A stretch of 64,000 nt of DNA from Chaetoderma sp. LZ-2023a (GCA_034401795.1 CM067370.1:107345387-107409386); one strand, 5' to 3'. Shown: positions 10,601-25,700, counted from the stretch's first letter. Program-made: numbers and translations. The notes: generated by a model not told the origin, from the letters alone.

Positions 10601-13600
10601 ATTTCTAAAGATTTTCAGAAAATCCAAGATGGCTGCCGAAAAAAATTGACCAATTCTGTATGTATATAAGTTCAGAAACCTATTAGCCTAGTATTCGTGA
10701 CACCAAATCTGGTTGAAATTGCCAAAGCAATTAATGAAGTGTAGCTTTTTAAACGACTTTTAGCCATTTTTTGGAAAATTCAAAATGGCTGCTGAGAAAA
10801 TTGACCAATCAAAATTCTGTATATAGCTTTTGAAGCATACCAGTCTAGGGTCCTTCCAGCCAAATTTGCTTGAAATCGGACAAGTAGTTAATGAGGAGTA
10901 GGGTTTTATCTTATTTCCCAAAATTTTCTGAAATTCAAGATGGGCGCCGGAAAAATTGGCCAATCAAAATTCTGTATACAAGTTCTGTCCCTAGGGACCT
11001 TCCTGCCAAATTAAGTTGAAATCTGCTAAGTGGTTAATGAGGAGTAGCGTTTTAAAGCAAAAGTTGATGGACAGGCGGATGACGGATGGTCGCCATGGCA
11101 TAAGGTGAGCTAACAATGAGATGACCTCTGCAAAAATTTACCATCCTCATTTCTGTGAAGAAGGATTAGACAAGTTTTATTAAAATTGGCTCAGTGGTTA
11201 AAAAGTAATCTTTTATATGATTGTTCCAGAAATTTTAAACAAATGATTTTAATCCAAGATGGCCACCAAACACGATAAATTTTGCTTGATTTACGGTGGC
11301 CATGCTTTTTTGGATGTATCAATTTTTAATTGCCCTTAGTCGTATCTTCCAAATTTCAGCCAGATCGGTTTAGGGTATTGGAGAAGTCGATTTCACGAAA
11401 ACTAGGTCATGTAAGATAGCTGCCGAAATATTTGGCCAATTAAATTCCCTTGAACAAACTTGGGTTAGCTGTTGCACCAAATGATGCTTTATCAGTTTTG
11501 AATCGATTCCCCAAACAGTTTGGAGAAATTTTTTTAAAGACATTTCTAAAAATCAGCGAAAATCCAAAATGCCCACCGCCCAGATTGGCCGATCGGGTTC
11601 ACATTGAACAACAAGCTTGGTGGATCTCTATGCACTAAGGATGCTTCCTGCTACACATAATTTAAATCGGCCCAGTGGTTCTTGAGAGACATTTAAAATT
11701 TCCCATTGCTTTAGGCACGGGAAAATTTATCAAATTTCTTTTTCACGAGTGAGATGACATACTTACCTCCCTAACACTTGATATATTAGTATATCGGCTC
11801 TAAATTCAATAATATTCAGAATTATAAAAAGTTAGGTGCCCCTACTTGGCAGGTGGAATGTACACAGTCATGCACATGCCAGACCCCACCTCTGGGCATG
11901 CGCATACTGGTACTTCCATTACCAAATTTCGGCTGACATAGAAGCAACTATTCAAATAACCAAAGGACCAGGTCTCCGTGGGGTGGAGAGGCCTGGATCC
12001 TGTTAGGGAGGTAAGTATGTCATCTCACTTGTGGAAAAGAAATTTGATAAATTTTCTTATTTCACATCATGAGAACATACTTACCTCCCTAACACTCTTG
12101 ATAAAAGCCAGAATTTGAAAGTAAATTTGGCGGGAGGGAAGCAAGTTCACCCTCGAAGAGACTGGGCTCTGAATTTTCAAGACATTAAAAACATCTGAAA
12201 TTGTGTCTGAAACACAACCAGGAATAGAATTTTGCATCGGATAATCAACCAATGGAGAGATTGATCAAAAGGCAAATGCGCCCCACCCCCCTCTTTCTGA
12301 GGAAGGTTAGGATAAAACGCTGCTCTAAATGACTAGCACGTTCTCTAATACTTGAAAACAAGTATTACTAGACATTGGAAAAAGAAGAATTGCTTCATTT
12401 TTAAAAACTCTCTGAAAGAACCACAATTAAGAGACATTAACCATCACACTATTAAATAATAACATGACACAAACAACAAGACAAAAAACAAAATGGTCAC
12501 ATATACTGACCTCTGATGTCTTGAGCGCGGAAATCACCTCCTCCCCCAACCGGATGAAGAGAATGTAACCAGAAATAGTAGGGATTTCCTACTAACAAAT
12601 GCGATATTTGCAAATAGCAGAGGAGGAAAACTAATTACAAATAAATACCTCTGAATTATTTTCTGAGGACTAAGACGGCGAGCGGGTTGGAAGTGTCACA
12701 GAGATAATGGTTGGTAAAACTCGATTCACAGTGCCACTGGGCTACTGACATGTCTTCAACAGAGACACCATTAAATAAGGCCGTGGAAGTTACCACTCCA
12801 CGGACACTATGAGCCTTGGCTCTATCTACTTGTTTTCCAGTGTCTGTCTTATGACAGAATTGAATGCATTCTACTATCCATCTGGAAATAGTGTCTCTTG
12901 ACGCCCTACCATGGGGTTCAATATATGACACCCATAGGGAGCATGGGTCAGTCCGCCAAACACGAGTCCTTTTCTTGTACTTATTTAAGGCACGGACAGG
13001 ACACCATGCTTTAGCACCAGAATCATATCTGGTTACGGCAGGTAAAATTATGGGTTGACCAAGATATTTTAAAGATGGATTCTTAGCCAAGAAATTCAAT
13101 CTCGGTAGACGCGGAAGGCCTTCACCTGAAACTATAAAATGGTCAGGCTCAGCAGACAAGGCATGAATTTCACTTCCGCGTCTGGCTGAGGCTGCCGCAA
13201 TTAAAAATAGTTTTAAGTGTCAATAATTTTATAGAAATAGCACTAAGTGGTTCAATAGATTTATCACTCAAAACTTGAAGAACCAGAGAAAGACTCCATG
13301 ACAGTGTCTGTGGAGGATTCCTTGGTCTAAGATTGCCCATACCTTTGATAAGAGTATTTAGAACACATACTTTATCACTTCCCCTCTTTGCCAAGCAGGG
13401 GATAACAGTCATTAATTGCTATATCCAGCAATAGAATTAGGCTTAAGACTATAGGCATCATACAGGTGACAGAGAAAATCAGCTACTACCTGAATAGATG
13501 CATCCATTGGATTGAGCACCATTCTGCAAATCTGTTGATTTTAAAATTATATGCTCTGGAGGTTGACCCCCTTCTGGCTCAGAAAAGCCCTCCTTAATTG

Positions 13601-16600
13601 CGGATTTCGTGACAACATCCATGCAGTCAATCGAAACATTGATGGATTGTTGTGAAGGGTTTTGCCCTGGAAGATAATATTGTCCATCAGAGGCTGAGAA
13701 ACCGGTTTGCAGACCAGAAGGTCCAGCAGATCCATAAACCATGATCAGCTTGGCCAATTCGGGGCGATCAGAAGCACTTGGTAATCCTCCTGTTTGATTT
13801 TCTGAAGAATCCTTGGAATCAGGATTGTTGGAGGGTTTGCGTATGCATACATTCCCTTCCACCTGATAGCTAGTGCATCTATTGCGATAGTACTTGGATC
13901 TGGAATCGGAGAAACGTACGTCACCATCTTTGCATTCTTCTTCATTGCGAATAAATCTGTTGGGTTTCCCCCAATGATTGAACAGATGATCCGCCACGCA
14001 TTGATTTAGTTGCCATTCCGTAGGCAGAATGCTCATCCTTCGGCTCAATGAGTTGCTAACAGATTCAGCCTTCCCGGAATATGAACTGCTTTCAAGGTGA
14101 TCATCTGATCCATGCACCAGCAAAGCAGTTTCCATGTCATCATACAGATTGGCCGACTTTGTTCCGCCCTGGCGGTTTATGTAACTCACTACTGTGGAGT
14201 TATATGAACGTATCAACACAAACTTTCCATTCACTTCCTTTAAGAAGTGTTCCAGGTAGGGTTGCATGATTATTCACTTTTCATAATCGCGATCATTTAA
14301 GAAAAATAATCGCGATCATACGATTAATCATGAACTATATTAACTACGTCAATGCTGCTTAGAGGACGTTATTATGCTACTGCAGATTGTAAGATTATGG
14401 GTTAGGCACATGGGTATACATACATGGACAGAATACGCCAGTTGCTGATTGCAAACAAAGGAATGTATCAAGATTTTTCTGGACGGAAAACGGAAGGTAC
14501 CGTATTTCGTTTAATTGTAGCCTATGCTCTAGTAGAAGTCCACCCCCTAACTTTGACATATGAGCTCCAATGATTTCTTAGCAGTTTCAAAACGGCAAAA
14601 CTTTGTATTAGAAGCCCACCCCCTAACTCAGCAGATAATTTGTAAGAATAGTGTGTATAATAATAACAATCGTGTCACAGGGTGTGTCTACTTCAGACCA
14701 ATCTCTGCCCTGATACATTTCCGGCCCCTCTAGAAGTCAATACAGGCCTCAGATTTGTAAATCTCGACCACCTATTAAATTAATACTAATAGTAGGCCAC
14801 GTATGTTCAAGATATAATAAAGTTTATTCCACACTTTTGTAGTTAAAATGCGCTTAAAACAGTCTTGGCGTGATGAAATAACTTCCTTATAAATATATTT
14901 TAAGACCAAATTTATGTACCAAACAAGTACGGGAGTAAATGTGCATCAATTTTGTAATGCCGATTAACATTAAACGATCCAAATTGAATTATTACGAACG
15001 ACAATATAGCCGGCTTCTTAAGTTGGCGAGCCAGCGGCTCTTTTGCGATGGGAGGCGGCGTGTTCTCGCGAGATATTATACGCTAACGGGAGTTTATCAA
15101 ATGGGTACCCGTTGTTCAGATCAGTTTAATACTCAGTTCCTATCACGCAATGATAATATATATACACCTGTGCAAAATTTAAGCACCAGCAAAAACAATA
15201 GAACGTAGAAACATGATGGTACAACTAGGCTGCCATACTTTTTGTCCCCGCGTTAGCTGACATAATTCCAAGTACGAAATGCACATGCATGCATGACTTC
15301 ACGCCGCTTGATGTCCGTGCGTGGCGTGAAACAGCACACGTGTTCAGTTATGTAAAAGTCCAGTTTGAGGTGTAGAACATTACATACAGATTTAGGCGAC
15401 AAGATTAGGAATTTTGTGTTCATGACCGTGGTTTATTTGTACAGAGAGAATTAGCTCTTGATTGTGAACCGCTATGGCAAGACGAAGGTTAAGTGATTGT
15501 GTGAAATGGCAAATCATAGGCATGCATACCACTGGTATGTTATGCAGAGAGATTGGCAGACAGCTGAACATTAACCATACTGTAATCAGTCGTTTGATTG
15601 CAAAACATGGGCAAACTAACGAGGTGAAGGACAGGCCTAGATCTGGAAGACCGAAGAAGACTACTGCCCGTGATGATCGAGCCCTAGTACGCCTTGTTAG
15701 GAGATCTCCATTCACCAACAGCAGAGTGCTCAGCCAGCAATGGGAAACGCGCAATAGAGTGTCAATGTCTACCGTCAAAAGGACTGTATGCTGCTGGCAT
15801 GAAAGCTAGGAGACCTGTCAGACGTCCTCTCCTCACTGCACACCACAAAGAGGAGCGTCTGAGGTGGTGCAATGAAAGAAGACACTGGAACATGAGATCC
15901 TGGAGACGGGTACACTGGTCCGATGAAAGTCGGTTCCTGCTTCATGCCACAGATGGTCGAACTCGTGTATGGAGGTCCAGACGCACGGCGTACGACCAAC
16001 GTAACATCATGGAAGAAGTTCCATTTGGTGGAGGTTCCGTTATGATATGGTGGTGCATCTCATTTGATTGTAAGCTGGATCTGTTGACTGTACCTGGAAC
16101 ACTAAATGGACAAAGATATCAAGATTCCATACTGGATAGAGTTGTGGTCCCTCATTTTGTAAATCATGCACCTGGAACCCACCCTATATTCATGGATGAC
16201 AACGCCCGACCACATCGTGCTAGAGCTGTGCATGAATACCTCTGCCAGAATGCCATCGAAACCCTACCATGGCCAGCAAGGAGCCCTGACATGAACCCTA
16301 TTGAGCATATCTGGGACATTCTGGGAAACATGGTGAGAAGGAGGGATCCTCCTGTGCAGAACCTACAGGAATTAACAGACGCACTCCATCTTGAATGGCA
16401 ACGAATACCACAATGGCGTATCAGTCGGTTGGTGACCAGCATGAGACGTCGTGTCCAGGCCGTCATCCAGGCACAAGGTGGATATACCCGGTATTAATAA
16501 TGACAGTCTCAAACTCGTGCACAGATGTTAAACTTCGTTTTCAGGCACCATTAATGACAATCTAGCCACGTGTGTCAACTGTAGGGCAATAGTTGTCAGT

Positions 16601-19600
16601 TGTGTCAACGTAACCATATTCAGGCCTCGTTTTCAAGTTCAAACAAAAACATACAGTGTTTCCCCACCATCATAATCAGCATTCCTCTAGTTGCATTATT
16701 ACCTCTTGCACTAAGATGGATGGCTACATAAATGTTTATGCTATTGCTTTCTTCATAGCACATGAATATACCCTCGCATGTGCGTAAAAATAGGGTGGTG
16801 CTTAACCTTTGCACAGGTGTATAGAAATTCCCGTGTTCCGAGTCCCCGATTCCAGAATATTTATATCCGAGTACTTGCTTAAAAATAAACTCTTCAATTG
16901 GAGGCGAATCACGTGATTTGTATTTTTTTCGCAACGCCATTTTATATCAAATTGTTTCACTTCCCCGGTGATATTTTGAGGTATACATTAAACATAGGCG
17001 TAGGCTGTGAGAATTTTTACGTGAGAAAATGCGTTGAATTTCCGTGGTATCAGTTCTAGAACTTTTTTGGGAAAACCGTTAGCGCATAACTATTCAGAGA
17101 ATGGGGAACGCGGTGATTACAACAACAATGACAAATAGCGACCAAGTGAACAATCTTTATTCATCTAAAACTAATCATGAGTCAATACAAACAAATCAGT
17201 TATTTATTTATTTATTTAGTTTATTTAATCATTCACACATTCAGATAATAGCTGGATGTTTGTTTCCATGCTTGGTAACGTGAGCAGAGTTTCACAAGCG
17301 TAAAAGTGTCTTGACAAAAATTTCAACATGGAGATTATACGATTATTTCATTTTATAATCGTCCACGATCATTTTGAATTATATAATCGCGATTAATCGA
17401 AAAATCGTGCAACCCTAGTTCCAGGCCTAGGATTACAGCTCGTAATTCTAGCGTGTTGATATGCTCCTTTGACTGATCCAGATTCCAAAGCCCTGATATT
17501 GTGGCTTCTTCCAGGCAAGCTCCCCATCCCTCCATCGATGCATCTGTAAACATCATTACTTGAGGGTGAGGAGGGGTCAGCATGACCCCCGCCAGGAGAT
17601 TCTCGCTCCCCATCCACCAGTGAAGGTGATGAATGAGAGGATCCAACACTTGAATGCGCGAGTCCAGTGATCCAGAACTCTGCATCCACTGAGTCAATAG
17701 AAAAAGCTGAATCAGCCGCCTGTGCAAGCCCGCCTGAGGAATGGTTGGTTCCATTGAAACCATCAGACCTAGCATTCTCAGATAGACTTGTGCTAGAATA
17801 TAATGACTGCTGCAGACCAATTGAATGCATGAGAGGAGATTGTCCACTCTCTCCTGGGATGGATAAACATATTCTATGTCCAGATCGAATAACATACCCA
17901 GGTAAACAAACTTCTGGTATGGAGTCAGCTCTGATTTTTCAAAGTTGATTATCCAGCCTAAATTTGTGAGTGTTCAAAACTATCTCCAGATTTGCTGTCA
18001 AGCTTTCTGGGTTGTGTGCTTTTAACAACCAGTCGTCTATGTAAGTGTGGACCGCTATATTTCTCCTGCGGAGGAAAGCTGTGATAGCACGGACCACTCG
18101 AGTGAAGTCCCTCGAAATTCTGAATAGGAGAACTTTGAATTCCTATTGGCATCCCCGAAAAACAAATCTCAGGAACCGACGAAAACTCCTTGCAATGGGA
18201 ATGTGGAAATAAGTGTCTTTCAGATCCATCGAAGCTGTCCACATCCCCTTCTCTAACAACCCCCCCCCCCCCCAACCGTTCTTTGTGATTTGTCTAGAAT
18301 AGAAGCCCGGGCAATCTTGCACCGGTTGAATTGCTTCTTTTAGAATTAGAGATTCTATCTCTTCTTCTATGCACAACCGCTTGTTTGGATCTCTTGGAAT
18401 TTGAGTCCAGACCGGTACCAGAGACAGATGCAATGGCGGACCTATTGTCCATTCTGGACTGTATCCGCGCGAAAGCCATTGCAAGACTAAGAGGTCCTGA
18501 ATTAACCGCTCACAGTCCTGAATGTGGAAAGTCAATCAACCTCCCACTGGTGCACCTAGGGTTAATGGGGTGCACATAAATTTTAGAAGTGGGCGTGTCT
18601 CTGGTACATGTGACAATACCAGAGTGGTACCTGTGGTTCAGGCTATCAGGCCCGGTTATCATGTGCTGCTCCCCACGCCCAGCGCCACGCGCACTGAGGT
18701 GTGCGGGCTGCTGCCTGGCTGGTTGCGCTTGGAGTGCTGGCTGACGTACAGCAGCATGCTGCTGCTGGCGCGGCCGGCAAGGTTTCTGAACCCGGCTGGC
18801 CTGCTGGCCTCTGACACTTCTAGCACTAGCACCACGAGCGTACCGCTGTCGAACAGCCGAGGGCTGAACACACATGTTCTCTGCACAACAGTTCAAATTG
18901 TGCACGCAGCTCCCTCTGATTGTTGACCAAATTCACTGTCTCTTGGAGGTGCCGACAACCCTCACCTCCAAACAGACCAGGGCCTGCCATCGGCACTTGC
19001 AATAAGCGTGACTTGAGCTCCTGGGATGGGCACAAATTGTCCAGTGCAAACGTGCGCCTCATCCTCAGTGACTTGGTCACCGACCTAGTCAAACAGTCCA
19101 ACGCGTGATACCATCCTGGATGGCTCGTTGGACTGTCACTGGACTAGACTGCTGGTGAACCGAGGCTGCTACTACCCCTGATAGCAGTTGAGAGACGTGA
19201 GACAGCGTACTGATTGCTGTTCGCGAACTCTCCTCGGTATCACGCAGTGCGGCGTTTGCCGAGTGCATAGCGCCAGAGCACAGCGCTCCCATGTCAGCAC
19301 GAGAGCCTAGCTGCGTGTCTTCACCCAGATTGGCACGGTCGTCCGCGCTCGGTCTGGGCGCTAGACTATACAGACTGTACTGACTGGCAGTAACTCAGCA
19401 ATGTCTAGCAACCTCGCGGGTGGGTGGGGGTGGGCCTTCACGAGGCGACCTTTCGGTCTAATCGACTCTTCTGCTGCAGCGAACATATCGATGATATGCT
19501 CTGCATACGGCAGCGATTGAGCCAAGGTGGCCAACCCTCCTGTAACCACGCCCGTGGGTTACTGGCGGCCCTTTCATCCACAGAGAGCTCTGGTCTGACA

Positions 19601-20748
19601 GCGAGGAGCCACGCACATGCGTCAGACCAGTCCTTGTCCGTGGCCACCTGCAAATTGCCGACGAACAGCGGGCCCTCGTCATCTTCAATGGAATTCGCAG
19701 ATGGGGCCGTGGATGAGGTTGCGGACGTACCCGACTGCCCGGGGAATGCATAAGGGCCCGCGAGGGCTGGAATGACATTCTCCATGGGCAGGCCATGCAC
19801 CGGGGCTGTGCTTGTGTGAGGGCAAAAGCCACACTAGCGTGCTCCGGGTCATCCGTATAAGATTCCACGGCTAAGCGTGGTATCTTATACGGGTGGCCAT
19901 CCGCTCCAAATCAGCCCACAGGTTGAATCATGAAAACCGCTCCCGAGGGAATGGTACCATAGGTGCGAGCGGACGCACATGTAAACGCTCATATCCATGG
20001 CTTCATGATCGTCCCGTGGGACGAGCAGGTAGTCTTCATCATCTTCCTGGTCCGGAAAGTTAGACTCGGGGTTAACAAATAATGCTAACCCAGACTGACA
20101 AGGAGAATGCCCGTAGGCAGATGACGAGGGTACTCCGCGAGTGATCATGGTCAGGCCTGCCGGTCGGGTCCCGCCTGATGCTACTCGCGCCACTGGATCA
20201 CCAGGCGATGCGAACATCACGCCTGAGTCCAAGTTGGCCACCCCTGGATCACTAACTTTGTCCGAACTAGGAGGACATGATCCAGGGACGGGGGCTACCT
20301 GCACTGAGGTTGATGCACAGGAAGTTGAAACACCTGTGCCCGGCAACGTGCCGCGAAGCATGTCAGGCATCAGGTCCTTCAAAGTCTGCGCATCTCACTC
20401 ACTAACTCTACCTTGAAGGCCTCCAACTCACCCTTCTCAGAGGCCTTCTTCTTACCCTTCTACTCCTTCCTCACTCTCTTGCCGTCCTCTGCCATCAACT
20501 TTGCCTGGGAACAGAAGAATTCAGAGGTTAGATTCCAACTCCCCAACCGCCCCCCCCCCCCCCCCTCTACAAACAGCACATTTGTTAGGTAGCCTACAAT
20601 CGGTGAAAGATGGGAAGAGGTGGGGGGAAAAATCTAGCCTTAAGATGCTTCATACAAGATGGACATGACGACTTCTGCAAAGGTAGACATACGAAGAGAA
20701 TGAGTATTTTAGTTTGTTAATTTTGTTAAAAACTTTAATTAAAAAACA

Positions 20749-20815
<67 letters not shown>

Positions 20816-22694
20816 ACAACCACTTTTATTACTGACAACCCCGAAGGGACAGATGTCTTCATAAAAAAATAAGGATTAAAAACCACAGCCAGGGATAACA
20901 TGAGAATGTTAGAAAAGAGAGACTGATTATGACACCCAGTTATCGCTACACATTCATAACATAATAATGATAATGACATCAAAAGATCCTTTATTTTAAA
21001 ACAAGATTATGACGCCAAGGGAAAAGGGAAAAAAATTGGCTGATTATGACATCAAACCTCAATGCAAAAGCCCCTTCAAGGGGAGGCGATATCAGATTAG
21101 GAATGCAAGAAAATACCTAGGATTACATACATTCATCACTCAAAAATAATATAATACTATAATTATATATCCGAGAACCCATGCACAACCACAAGAGGGA
21201 ATACAGTGCAATAAGAATGGCAGCAAAAATTAATAAAAATTTCAAATAATTAGGTGCCACTATTGAACTCCCTTATCCTGAGCACAGGTAAATCATCCTC
21301 TTGTGCAGAAATTACGTCCATACCATCCGCCGAGTCTGTAGGGTCTGATGAAGGGGATGGGACAAAAGGAGGGAGACATTTTTCGTTTTATATCTCGGAC
21401 CCTTAGACATATTAGATGATGAGTCAGAAAAAAGAAATGTAATCAACTTCTGAGTGAAGAACAGGATTTCTACCATCCTAAGATGAGCCTGTGGACACAA
21501 AAACACAAGGGATTAGTAGGACTTAGGCGCTGGGATAATTTAACAAGGATTCCCAGTGCCTAAAAACGCGCTAATGCCAGGTCGGCCACAAACGAAAACC
21601 AGTAACATATAAAGTTACAAGTCTTTAAATAATATATGGGAACAATATCACCTTAATGGATGATGAGGCAGACTCCTCTGACGCTTTGGATTCAGCCATA
21701 GTGCAATGGATGAAAGCTTGAAATTGTTTTCAATGTTGCTTATAAGCCAATATATTAGAAAACTAAGTACCAGTATGCTCATGCGCAGAGGTGGGGGTCT
21801 GACATGTGCATGACTGTGTACATTCCACCTGCCCAGTAGGGGCACCTGACTTTTTATAATTCTGAATATTATTGAATTTAGAGCCGAATATACTAGTATA
21901 TCAAGAGTGTTAGTGAGGTAAGTATGTTTTCATGATGTGAAAGATCCAAGATGGCCGCCAAACCGTTTCTCCGACACTTTCAAAAGTGGAAACTTGAAAT
22001 GAACATACCCAAAAACATATATAAAAGCAATTTCAGCTTCAAAATCCATCAAATAACAAGAGCTCCACAAACAGCACAAAATACCCTGCCATGATAACAA
22101 ACCAATGATTGCGAGCTTTCAGAAAATACTGATTTCTTCCTCAGACCGAGACCACTCATCCTTTGAAGTTGCAAATCGATCCGCTAAATGGGCATCATCT
22201 GGAAATCAATTTTCAAGATGGCCGAGACAGTGGCTGGTGGCCATCTTGTACTTTGGATCATCAGCGTTTTCGATAGGCTTCTTCCCCAGACCTAGTCCAA
22301 CCCACCCTATGAAGTTTCAAAGCGATCTGATAACAGCGTTATCATCCTGAAACCACTCTGCCACCCATTCATCTGCTCGGCACCATCACATAATACCCTG
22401 ACAATTTTTTGGTGGGGTATAAAAATAAATCCAAAATGGCCACCAAACACGCTATATTTTGATTGGTCCATGGCGACCATGTTTTTAAACATATCAACTT
22501 CCCTTGAACAAACTTTAATGGCCCTTAGGATCTAATCATTTCTCCCAAATTTCATCCAGATCTGTACAGTGATTCTGGAGTAGTTCTCATGAAAACTAGG
22601 TCATCCAAGATGGATGCCAAACCTGGCCAATCAAGTTCCCTCGAACAAATTTGGTTCAGCTTTTTCCATAGATGATATTGTGCGTGTGTGTCTG

Positions 22695-22763
<69 letters not shown>

Positions 22764-25700
22764 TGCCATGCCATACACATTAAGAGATTTTGTTTATATT
22801 AACATACCAGGCATGCAGAAAAGGCAAAGCCAACAGCAAGAAGAATTCCTGCTTGTTCTACTACAAATTCATATCCTCTTTGATAACAGCCCTGAAATGT
22901 GAACAGCAAATGTCATTTATGTCATCCTATGTACCGGCTTGTAGACGATATATATACTAAATGAAAACTAGATCATACTAATTTAAATTACTTTTCAGAT
23001 CCAGAAAGAAATATTCTAAGCAAAGGCTACATTTTCTTGTTGACCACTAAGTAAGCGTGCCATTTTTATCCATTGCAGGACAGAACTTGGACTGCATCTG
23101 GCGTATCGAGCCCTTTTGTTTTTCTGCATGTCACATATCATATATGGTGGTGTTTATGTCCCTGATGAATTAAATATTCATTGAAAACCTAACATTTATC
23201 TAATTCCTGATGCACGGTAACATGCTGCACTCTAGTTGGATCACTAAGTGGAGCCATCTTCCTCTTCGCGTAAGCTCAACAAAAATAGTGCTTGTCTTAG
23301 CCCACAAAATCTACTGATCGACAAGGAAATACCTGCATGGTCTTTGCTAAAATCTCAGCAACATTAAGGTAAGTTTACAAATTTCACTTACATTAGGTAG
23401 ATGCAGATGTGGAAAACACGCTAGTCAAATCATTCATAAAATGTTAAGCAAGTGCATTGCATGTACTGATGACTATGTCGAGAACAATTTGACCGACCAC
23501 CACATGGATCAAATATTTGTTATCAAAACATTAGCAAGTGTCAGTGACATTGCTTTCTAATTATTTTATGCGAAATTTGACAGAGGCACCAACAATTTTC
23601 ATTGAAATTCTAAAAATGTTATGTGTATGTTACTTGTCACATATGAAGTTTCATGAAATTTGTTTAGCAATCATATACTCATCACTGTAAGCTATTTAGA
23701 CACATCTACACATCTTGTCAGGTAATACTGTCATGCCCAAACTCATCACTATGAGCTATTTAAAGACATGCCAGCCCACCTTAAATGACAATCATATCCT
23801 CGTCACTATCAGCTATTTACAGAGATTGCATAGACAATCACATCCACCGTGAATGACAATGATATCCTCATCACTATCAGCTATTTACAGACATGCCAGC
23901 TCATGTTGGATGACAATCACATCCTCATCACTATCAGGTATTTACAGACATCATGCTAGCTCAACTTGGATGACAATCACATCCTCGTCACTATGAGCTA
24001 TTTACAGACATGCCAGCTCACCTTGGATGACAATCACATCCTCGTCATTATCAGCTATTTATAGACACGCCAGCTCACCTTGGATGACAATCATATCCTC
24101 GTCACTATGAGCTATTTACAGACATCATGCTAGCTCAACTTGAATGACAATCATATCCTCGTCACTATCAGCTATTTACAGACATGCCAGCTCACCTTGA
24201 ATGACAATCCCATCCTCGTCACAATCAGCTTTTTACAGACATGCCAGCCTACCTTAGATGACAATCACATCCTCGTCACTATCAGCTTTTTACAGACATG
24301 CCAGCTCACCTTGAATGACAATCACATCCTCGTCACTATCAGCTTTTTACAGACATGCCAGCCTACCTTAGATGACAATCACATCCTCATCACAATGAGC
24401 TATTTACAGACATGTCAGCTCACCTTGGATGACAATCACATCCTTGTCACTATCAGCTATTTACAGACATGCCAGCTCACCTTGAATGACAATCACATCC
24501 TCGTCACTATCAGCTTTTTACAGACATGCCAGCCTACCTTAGATGACAATCACATCCTCATCACAATGAGCTATTTACAGATATGTCAGCTCACCTTGGA
24601 TGACAATCACATCCTCGTCACTATCAGCTATTTACAGACATGCAAGCTCACCTTGGATGACACTCACATCCTCATCACAATGACCTATTTACAGACATGT
24701 CAGCTCACCTTGGATGACAATCACATCCTTGTCACTATCAGCTATTTACAGACATGCCAGCTCACCCTGAATGACAATCACATCCTCGTCACTATCGACT
24801 TTTTACAGACATGCCAGCCTACCTTAGATGACAATCATATCCTCATCACAATGAGCTATTTACAGATATGTCAGCTCACCTTGGATGACAATCACATCCT
24901 TGTCACTATCAGCTATTTACAGACATGCCAGCTCACCTTGGATGACAATCACATCCTCGTCACTATCAGCTATTTACAGACATTCCAGCTCACCTTGGAT
25001 GACAATCACATCCTCGTCACTATCAGCTATTTACAGACATGTCAGCTCACCTTGGATGACAGTCACATCCTCGTCACTATGAGCTATTTACAGACATCAT
25101 GCTAGCTCACCTTGAATGACAATCATATCCTCGTCACTATCAGCTATTTACAGACATCATGCTAGCTCACCTTGAATGACAATCATATCCTTGTCACTAT
25201 CAGCTATTTACAGACATGCCAGCTCACCTTGGATGACAATCACATCCTCGTCACTATCAGCTATTTACAGACATGCCAGCTCACCTTGGATGACAATCAC
25301 ATCCTCGTCACTATCAGCTATTTACAGACATGTCAGCTCACCTTGGATGACAATCACATCCTCGTCACTATGAGCTATTTACACACATCATGCTAGCTCA
25401 CCTTGAATGACAATCATATCCTCGTCACTATTAGCTATTTACAGACATCATGCTAGCTCACCTTGAATGACAATCATATCCTCGTCACTATGAGCTATTT
25501 ACAGACATGCCAGGTCGTCTTGGATGACAATCACATCCTCGTCAGTATCAGCTATTTACAGACATGCCAGCCCACCTTGGATGACAATCACATCTTCGTC
25601 ACTATGAGCTATTTACTGACATTATGCTAGCTCAACTTGGATGACAATCACATCCTCGTCACTATCAGCTACACCTAAGATGACAATCACATCCTCGTCA

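Larger units (their letters stand above)
14498..17075. mobile_element. CGTATTTC-end DNA element, nested, cut by Tc1
   Basis: Begins TACCGTATTTCGTTTAATTG at 14498 and follows, in reverse, the complete copy at 55495-56579 up to about 17075, where its last 100 bp or so are missing. Removing the Tc1 element and one TA restores collinearity with that copy. No protein-coding frame of its own. Confidence 0.8.
14257..17417. mobile_element. hAT-type non-autonomous element inside DIRS
   Basis: Ends TAGGGTTGCATGATTA and TCGTGCAACCCTA are inverted repeats. Both flanks carry the identical 8-bp GTTCCAGG (14249-14256 and 17418-17425), the hAT signature. Subterminal ATAATCGCGATCAT/ATAATCGCGATTAA repeats resemble those of the elements at 32117 and 49834. 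It splits the DIRS RNase H after codons for LGLE. All its internal length is explained by nested elements plus about 550 bp of its own; no hAT transposase seen. Confidence 0.88.
11722..21945 (-). mobile_element. DIRS-type retrotransposon, degraded and invaded
   Basis: A tyrosine-recombinase retrotransposon on the minus strand. In order from 21.9 kb: inverted terminal repeat, leader, gag-like region, reverse transcriptase with YIDD, RNase H, tyrosine recombinase, an internal complementary region at 12003-12115, and the other inverted repeat at 11744-11935. Inverted rather than split direct ends and the gag-RT-RH-YR order define DIRS1-like rather than Ngaro/PAT elements (family knowledge). Without the hAT-type insert (14257-17425 with one target copy) it is about 7 kb. 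Every reading frame is broken. It lies in tetraspanin intron 7, in the same orientation as the gene. Confidence 0.85.

Noticed and set aside
18522..18926. Plus-strand frames antisense to the DIRS gag (also 19424-19753, 20141-20416)
   Set aside because: They are shadows of GC-rich coding remnants on the other strand.
22614..22902. Frames rich in CVRACVRA
   Set aside because: Translation of the GTGC microsatellite; the second also reads antisense through tetraspanin exon 7.
24140..25105. Plus-strand frame of 321 codons with a repeated NHILVTISYLQTCQLTL unit
   Set aside because: It is an artefact of the 57-bp minisatellite, whose period is a multiple of three; a second frame is also open, and the array is intronic.
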